Below the pieces are notes generated by a model, which was not told where the DNA came from, ran no database searches, and was given only the letters and a program-made list of their open reading frames with translations. Made by a program: the position numbers and the translations under genes. Source: an uncultured Clostridia bacterium (GTDB lineage Bacteria > Bacillota > Clostridia > Christensenellales > Borkfalkiaceae). Taken from it: a stretch of DNA of 64,000 nucleotides. The stretch spans positions 1 through 64,000 of the forward strand of contig CANPZW010000005.1 in NCBI GenBank assembly GCA_947589385.1, written 5' to 3'. This document shows, piece by piece, positions 59,668 to 64,000 of this stretch (position 1 is the stretch's first letter; every line of letters starts with the position of its first letter).

Positions 59668-62600
59668 ATGGGTTTAATAAAATACATTCTCGGGTCGGAC
59701 AGCCGCGGCGCGCTGAAAAAGCTTGATAAAATGGCTAAAAAAGTGGAGGAGCTTGAACCGAAATATCAGGCTATGTCGGACGCGGAGCTTAAAGGTCAGA
59801 CGAAAATTTTCAAGGACAGGCTTGCCGCGGGAGAAACGACGGACGATATCCTGTACGACGCGTTCGCAGCCTTGCGCGAGGCAAGCTGGCGCGTCCTTAA
59901 AATGAAACACTTCCACGTGCAGATAATGGGCGGTATCTGTCTGCACCAGGGGCGTATCGCCGAAATGAAAACGGGCGAAGGCAAAACGCTTGTATCTACG
60001 TTGCCCGCGTATCTCAACGCGCTTACGGGCAAGGGCGTGCATATCGTCACGGTCAACGACTATCTTGCCAAGCGCGACGCCGAGTGGATGGGCAAGGTTC
60101 ATAAATTCATGGGGCTTACCGTGGGCGTGGTCGTGCCCGGCATGGACGACGCCGACAAGAAAAAGGCTTACGAGTGCGACATAATCTACGCCACCAATAA
60201 CGAGCTTGGCTTCGATTACCTGCGCGACAATCTTAAAAAATCAATATCCGCCATGGTTCAGCGGGAGCTTAACTTCTGCATAATCGACGAGGTGGACTCG
60301 ATTTTGATAGATGAAGCCAGAACGCCTCTCATAATTTCGGGGCGCGGCGACAAGAGTTCCGAACTCTATGACAGGGTTGACAGATTCGTCCGCACGCTCG
60401 AAGGCGGGTTCGACGACGACAAGGAGGACGCGCTTAAAAGGGCGCCCGCAAGAATCGTCAAGCAGTATCAGGCGGACGAACGTCTCCGCAGCGCGGTAAA
60501 GCACATTAATTGCTGGGATTACGAAATCGACCGCGCAGAACGCAAAATAACCATTTTCGAAACGGAAAACGACGGTTTGAGCGAGATGGAACTTGAACGC
60601 GCCGCAGACGAGAAGATAGGCTTGCTTGTCGGAGAAATCGAAAGCTGGGACTATGTTTTCACCGCAAAGGGCGGCAGAATAACCATAACCGACAAGGATA
60701 CGAAGAAGAAAGACGAAAAGGTCAGGGAGATGACCGACGAGGAAAAGGCAGCCACCGAAACCCTGCAAAATATTCTGAAAGCGAGCCGCGACTGGGACTA
60801 TATCGTTGACAGAAAGGACAAATCGGTAACGCTCACCGAAAAAGGTTCCAAAAAGGCGGAAAGATTTTTCGGAATCAACAACATAGGCGATATAGAAAAC
60901 GCCGACCTTCACCACCATATCCAGCAGGCGCTGAAAGCGCACGAACTGTTCCATAACGGCGAGGAATATATCATCTCCGAGGACGGAGAAGTTCAAATCG
61001 TCGATGAATTTACGGGACGTATTCTCCACGGCAGGCGTTATTCCGACGGGCTTCACCAGGCGATAGAAGCGAAGGAACACGTAAAGGTCAAGGAAGAAAA
61101 CAAGACCCACGCCACCGTAACTTTCCAGAACTATTTCAGGCTTTACGCCAAGCTTTCGGGCATGACGGGTACGGCGCTGACCGAGGAGGACGAATTCAGG
61201 ACCATTTACTCTCTCGACGTCGTTCCCATTCCCACAAACCGCCCCGTAAAGCGCGTTGATTACGCCGATATGATTTACTCCACGGTGGAGGGAAAGAAAA
61301 AAGCTATCGTAAACGAAGTCGTGCAGCGGCACGAAAAAGGTCAGCCTATACTAATAGGTACGGTTACGGTAGATAAGTCGGAGGAAATTTCAAGGCTTCT
61401 GCGCCGCAACGGCATAAAGCACAATATTCTTAACGCAAAGAACCACGAACGCGAGGCGGAAATCGTCGCGCAGGCGGGCAGGCTCAATTCCGTTACAATC
61501 GCAACCAACATGGCGGGGCGCGGAACCGATATTTTGCTCGGCGGCAACCCCGAATATCTCGCCAAAAAGCGTATGCGCGAAGAGGGCTTCGACCACGATA
61601 TGGTGGAAGTAGCCATTTCCTATGCCGACCGCGAATTTACCGAGGAAGAGCAGAAAGCGCGCGACAGGTACGCCGAACTTTACGAAATGTACAAAAAGGA
61701 AACGGATGAGGAAAAGCAGCAGGTAATAGCCGCGGGCGGTCTTTGCATAATAGGCACGGAACGCCATGAATCACGCCGTATAGATAACCAGCTCCGCGGA
61801 CGAAGCGGCCGTCAGGGCGACCCGGGCGATTCGGTATTCTTCATTTCGCTTGAAGACGACCTTGCAATACGTTTCGGCGGCGAGAGACTGAAAAAGCTGT
61901 ATTCGGTATTCAAAATCGACGACGACCAATGCCTGCAATCCAAAATGCTTACCCATTCCATAGAAAACGCTCAGCGCGCAATCGAGGGCAGGAACTTCGC
62001 CATCCGCAAAAGCACCCTTCAATACGACGAGGTGATGAACGAACAGCGTAAAACAATCTACGGCGAACGTATGAAGGTCCTCAAAGGCGAGGATGTGCAC
62101 GAACAGATGCTGAAATATATTCCCGATTACGTCGCAAAGATTGTCGGTGAAACGGTAAATACTGACGATATGCCGGAAAAATGGGATGAACTTGCCTTGA
62201 ACGAAGCGTTGAAGCAGAAAGTCTATCCCGACGAGTGCACATTCGAAATAACCCGCGAAATGCTTGAAAAATGGGATTACGAGCGTGCGATATCCAAAAT
62301 AAGCAAGGAAGTCGAAAAGGCTTATGAAGCTAAGATTGAGAATATCAACAAGATTTTAACGGAAGTAAAGGAAAACGGCGTGGTGACGTCGGGCAGGCTT
62401 CCCGACAGTTTCGCGCAGGTAGAGCGCGATGTGCTTTTGAGTATGGTTGACAATAACTGGATTGACCATATCGACGCAATGGACCAGCTCCGCAAGGGCA
62501 TAGGTCTCCGCGGCTACGCACAGCAAGACCCCATAATCGCCTATAAGGCTGAGGGTCACGAGATGTTCGAGGAGATGATTGAAAGAGTCCAGAACGCCAC

Positions 62601-62988
62601 CATTTCAATGCTGTTGAAGAGGATAAGGCTGGAACGCAAACCCGCGCCTCCCGTCCGCAAGGTTATGGTAGAACCTGCCCGTCCCGCTCAGACCGCGCAA
62701 GGAATAAGCCCCATGAACAACGGAGTTGCCGAACACGCGCGGGAGATTGCGGAGCAGAACGCAAAACGTGAGGAAGGACAGTCTGCGCCCGAGGCGAACG
62801 AGAGCGGGTTAAGGAACGTTTTAATAGGCGGCACGCCCGAAAAATCGGCGTCTAACCTTGTTCCCAACATTGACTCTAAACAGCTTCCGAAAGTGAACAA
62901 GGCGGTTAAGGTCGGCAGAAACGACCCCTGTCCTTGCGGCAGCGGCAAGAAATATAAGGACTGCTGCTATTGGAAAGACCATAAATAA
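59668..62988 (+). CDS. secA: Preprotein translocase ATPase SecA (with enlarged insert)
   Basis: The 1106-residue product is SecA, about 260 residues longer than the Bacillus protein. Walker A is MKTGEGKT, DEAD-like IIDEVDSILIDEAR, with TITFQNYFR-like (VTFQNYFRLY) and IATNMAGRGTDI further on, and RSGRQGDPG at motif VI. The C-terminal zinc finger (CPCGSGKKYKDCC) is intact. The extra length lies partly in the preprotein-binding domain, where a W-D-Y beta-hairpin segment occurs three times (Trp283, 327, 376) instead of once, and partly after TDILLGGNPE. It drives Sec export. AAAGGAG precedes the ATG. prfB follows 15 bp later. Confidence 0.97.
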   Translation: MGLIKYILGSDSRGALKKLDKMAKKVEELEPKYQAMSDAELKGQTKIFKDRLAAGETTDDILYDAFAALREASWRVLKMKHFHVQIMGGICLHQGRIAEMKTGEGKTLVSTLPAYLNALTGKGVHIVTVNDYLAKRDAEWMGKVHKFMGLTVGVVVPGMDDADKKKAYECDIIYATNNELGFDYLRDNLKKSISAMVQRELNFCIIDEVDSILIDEARTPLIISGRGDKSSELYDRVDRFVRTLEGGFDDDKEDALKRAPARIVKQYQADERLRSAVKHINCWDYEIDRAERKITIFETENDGLSEMELERAADEKIGLLVGEIESWDYVFTAKGGRITITDKDTKKKDEKVREMTDEEKAATETLQNILKASRDWDYIVDRKDKSVTLTEKGSKKAERFFGINNIGDIENADLHHHIQQALKAHELFHNGEEYIISEDGEVQIVDEFTGRILHGRRYSDGLHQAIEAKEHVKVKEENKTHATVTFQNYFRLYAKLSGMTGTALTEEDEFRTIYSLDVVPIPTNRPVKRVDYADMIYSTVEGKKKAIVNEVVQRHEKGQPILIGTVTVDKSEEISRLLRRNGIKHNILNAKNHEREAEIVAQAGRLNSVTIATNMAGRGTDILLGGNPEYLAKKRMREEGFDHDMVEVAISYADREFTEEEQKARDRYAELYEMYKKETDEEKQQVIAAGGLCIIGTERHESRRIDNQLRGRSGRQGDPGDSVFFISLEDDLAIRFGGERLKKLYSVFKIDDDQCLQSKMLTHSIENAQRAIEGRNFAIRKSTLQYDEVMNEQRKTIYGERMKVLKGEDVHEQMLKYIPDYVAKIVGETVNTDDMPEKWDELALNEALKQKVYPDECTFEITREMLEKWDYERAISKISKEVEKAYEAKIENINKILTEVKENGVVTSGRLPDSFAQVERDVLLSMVDNNWIDHIDAMDQLRKGIGLRGYAQQDPIIAYKAEGHEMFEEMIERVQNATISMLLKRIRLERKPAPPVRKVMVEPARPAQTAQGISPMNNGVAEHAREIAEQNAKREEGQSAPEANESGLRNVLIGGTPEKSASNLVPNIDSKQLPKVNKAVKVGRNDPCPCGSGKKYKDCCYWKDHK

Positions 62989-63003
62989 TAAAGACGGAAA
63001 TAT

Positions 63004-64000
63004 ATGTTCAAAGCAGACGATTACAGATTAAAGCTAAAAGCCCTCGCCGATAATCTGGCGGAGGCAAAATACGCGCTGGACATAGACAATCTCGGCGCTC
63101 GCCTCGGCGACCTCAAAAAAGAGCAGGAAAGCCCCGAAGTATGGCAGGATTTGGAAAAATCCGCCAAAATCGGCAGGGAAATTTCCGCAGTCGAGGGCAA
63201 AATTTCAAGCTATAAAAAGGGCGAAGCAGCTCTCGCGGACGCCAACGCATACGTTGATTTGATTGAGGAAGCGGACGACGAAAGTCTTATCCCCGAACTC
63301 GAACAGATGATATCCGCCGCCGAAACGGACATAGAGGAAATGCGCATACGCGCGCTTCTCCGCGGTAAGTACGACGGCAACAACGCCATTTTAAACCTTC
63401 ATTCGGGCGCAGGCGGCACGGAAGCCTGCGACTGGACCCAGATGTTATACAGAATGTATTGCCGCTATTGCGAAAAGCAGGGATTTAAGGTTACGGAGCT
63501 GGATTCGGAGGACGGCGACGAGGCGGGGCTTAAAAGCGTAAGTTTTAAAGTTGACGGCGAAAACGCCTACGGTTTTTTAAAGGCGGAAAAGGGAGTGCAC
63601 AGGCTTGTGCGTATTTCGCCTTTCGATTCCAATAAACGCCGCCATACGTCTTTCGCTTCGCTTGAAGTAATGCCCGAGATAGACGACGAAAACGAAGTCG
63701 AAATCCGCGACGAGGACATAAGAATAGACGTATATCGTTCTTCCGGCGCTGGCGGGCAAAAAGTAAACAAGACGGAAACGGCGATACGTATCACGCATTT
63801 CCCTACGGGAATAGTGGTAACATGCCAGAACGAGCGCAGCCAGCTTCAAAATAAGGCGATGGCTTTCGAATATCTGCGCGCCAAGCTTGTTGAACGCCAG
63901 ATTGCCGAGCGCGAGGCGGCGGACGCGGAAATCAAGGGCGAAATAAAAAAGATAGAGTGGGGCAGCCAGATACGCAGCTATGTATTCTGCCCTTACACCC
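63004..64000 (+). CDS. prfB: Peptide chain release factor 2, 3' truncated by window end
   Basis: The gene starts at ATG 63004, 15 bp after secA, and runs past the window end; 332 residues are visible. The GGQ loop (SSGAGGQKVNKTETAIR) and the anticodon-like SPF tripeptide (RISPFDS) mark it as RF2, which reads UGA and UAA stops. The usual in-frame UGA frameshift site near codon 25 is absent: codons 25-26 read CTG GAC and the frame is continuous. The ribosome site (CGGAAAT) is weak. It probably shares the secA transcript. Confidence 0.94.
   Translation, partial: MFKADDYRLKLKALADNLAEAKYALDIDNLGARLGDLKKEQESPEVWQDLEKSAKIGREISAVEGKISSYKKGEAALADANAYVDLIEEADDESLIPELEQMISAAETDIEEMRIRALLRGKYDGNNAILNLHSGAGGTEACDWTQMLYRMYCRYCEKQGFKVTELDSEDGDEAGLKSVSFKVDGENAYGFLKAEKGVHRLVRISPFDSNKRRHTSFASLEVMPEIDDENEVEIRDEDIRIDVYRSSGAGGQKVNKTETAIRITHFPTGIVVTCQNERSQLQNKAMAFEYLRAKLVERQIAEREAADAEIKGEIKKIEWGSQIRSYVFCPYT

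Noticed and set aside
59505..59726. 73-residue frame overlapping the secA start, possible SecM-like leader
   Set aside because: It starts before the mapped promoter and overlaps secA out of frame; no stalling motif or conservation evidence.
60241..61332. 363-residue open frame antisense to secA
   Set aside because: Shadow frame produced by GC-rich third positions; no start signals.

Overview
The window looks like a chromosomal segment of an uncultured, spore-forming Clostridia-type Firmicute, probably a gut organism related to Christensenellales. The lineage is an inference. It rests on spoIIID, strong GGAGG ribosome binding sites, the order secG-rnr-smpB, a SAM-I (S-box) leader on metK, a DUF1540 protein, and large lipoproteins with lipoboxes. 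Base composition is mixed: housekeeping genes are fairly GC-rich at third positions, while some surface genes are clearly AT-rich. No tRNA, rRNA, CRISPR array, prophage or insertion sequence was seen.

Layout. 0.1-6.6 kb: three minus-strand lipoprotein genes, one with a collagen-like stretch and one with a thioredoxin (CGPC) domain. 6.8-11.5 kb: spoIIID, then a two-gene 2-hydroxyacyl-CoA dehydratase activase-type system. 11.5-31 kb: a surface-structure region with an XRE regulator, a divergent 3.8-kaa protein made of about 27 MBG-type repeats ending in a Hint (intein/hedgehog-like) domain, an ABC exporter operon with a beta-helix-like exported protein, an array of REP/BIME-like repeats, and an orphan type IV pilin gene whose promoter lies between two inverted copies of a palindrome. 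31.5-48 kb: housekeeping genes (nitroreductase, transketolase, phosphohexomutase, proS, metK, radical SAM activase, ABC-F, glyS, fhs, glnS) plus an unrecognised four-helix membrane protein whose soluble part resembles an integrase core-binding domain. 48-64 kb: rplI, the nudix-lemA-DUF2207 operon, a UDP-sugar pyrophosphorylase coupled to a surface serine protease, the secG-rnr-smpB-metA operon, a DMT permease, and secA-prfB (prfB is cut by the window end).

How the parts fit. The surface region can be read as one regulated module: the XRE protein has operator-like repeats between its own start and a consensus promoter pointing at the giant gene, and the ABC exporter and a second large exported protein follow. 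General export is covered by secA and secG. Several genes (phosphohexomutase, PflX-like activase, smpB, DMT permease) have a TATAAT box ending only 6-8 nt before the start codon and no Shine-Dalgarno sequence, which predicts leaderless mRNAs. Most genes end in long perfect GC-rich palindromes of one recurrent family.

The most unusual items are the C-terminal Hint domain on the giant repeat protein, the possible invertible pilin promoter, the membrane-tethered integrase-like domain, a triplicated segment inside SecA, and a prfB without its usual programmed frameshift.
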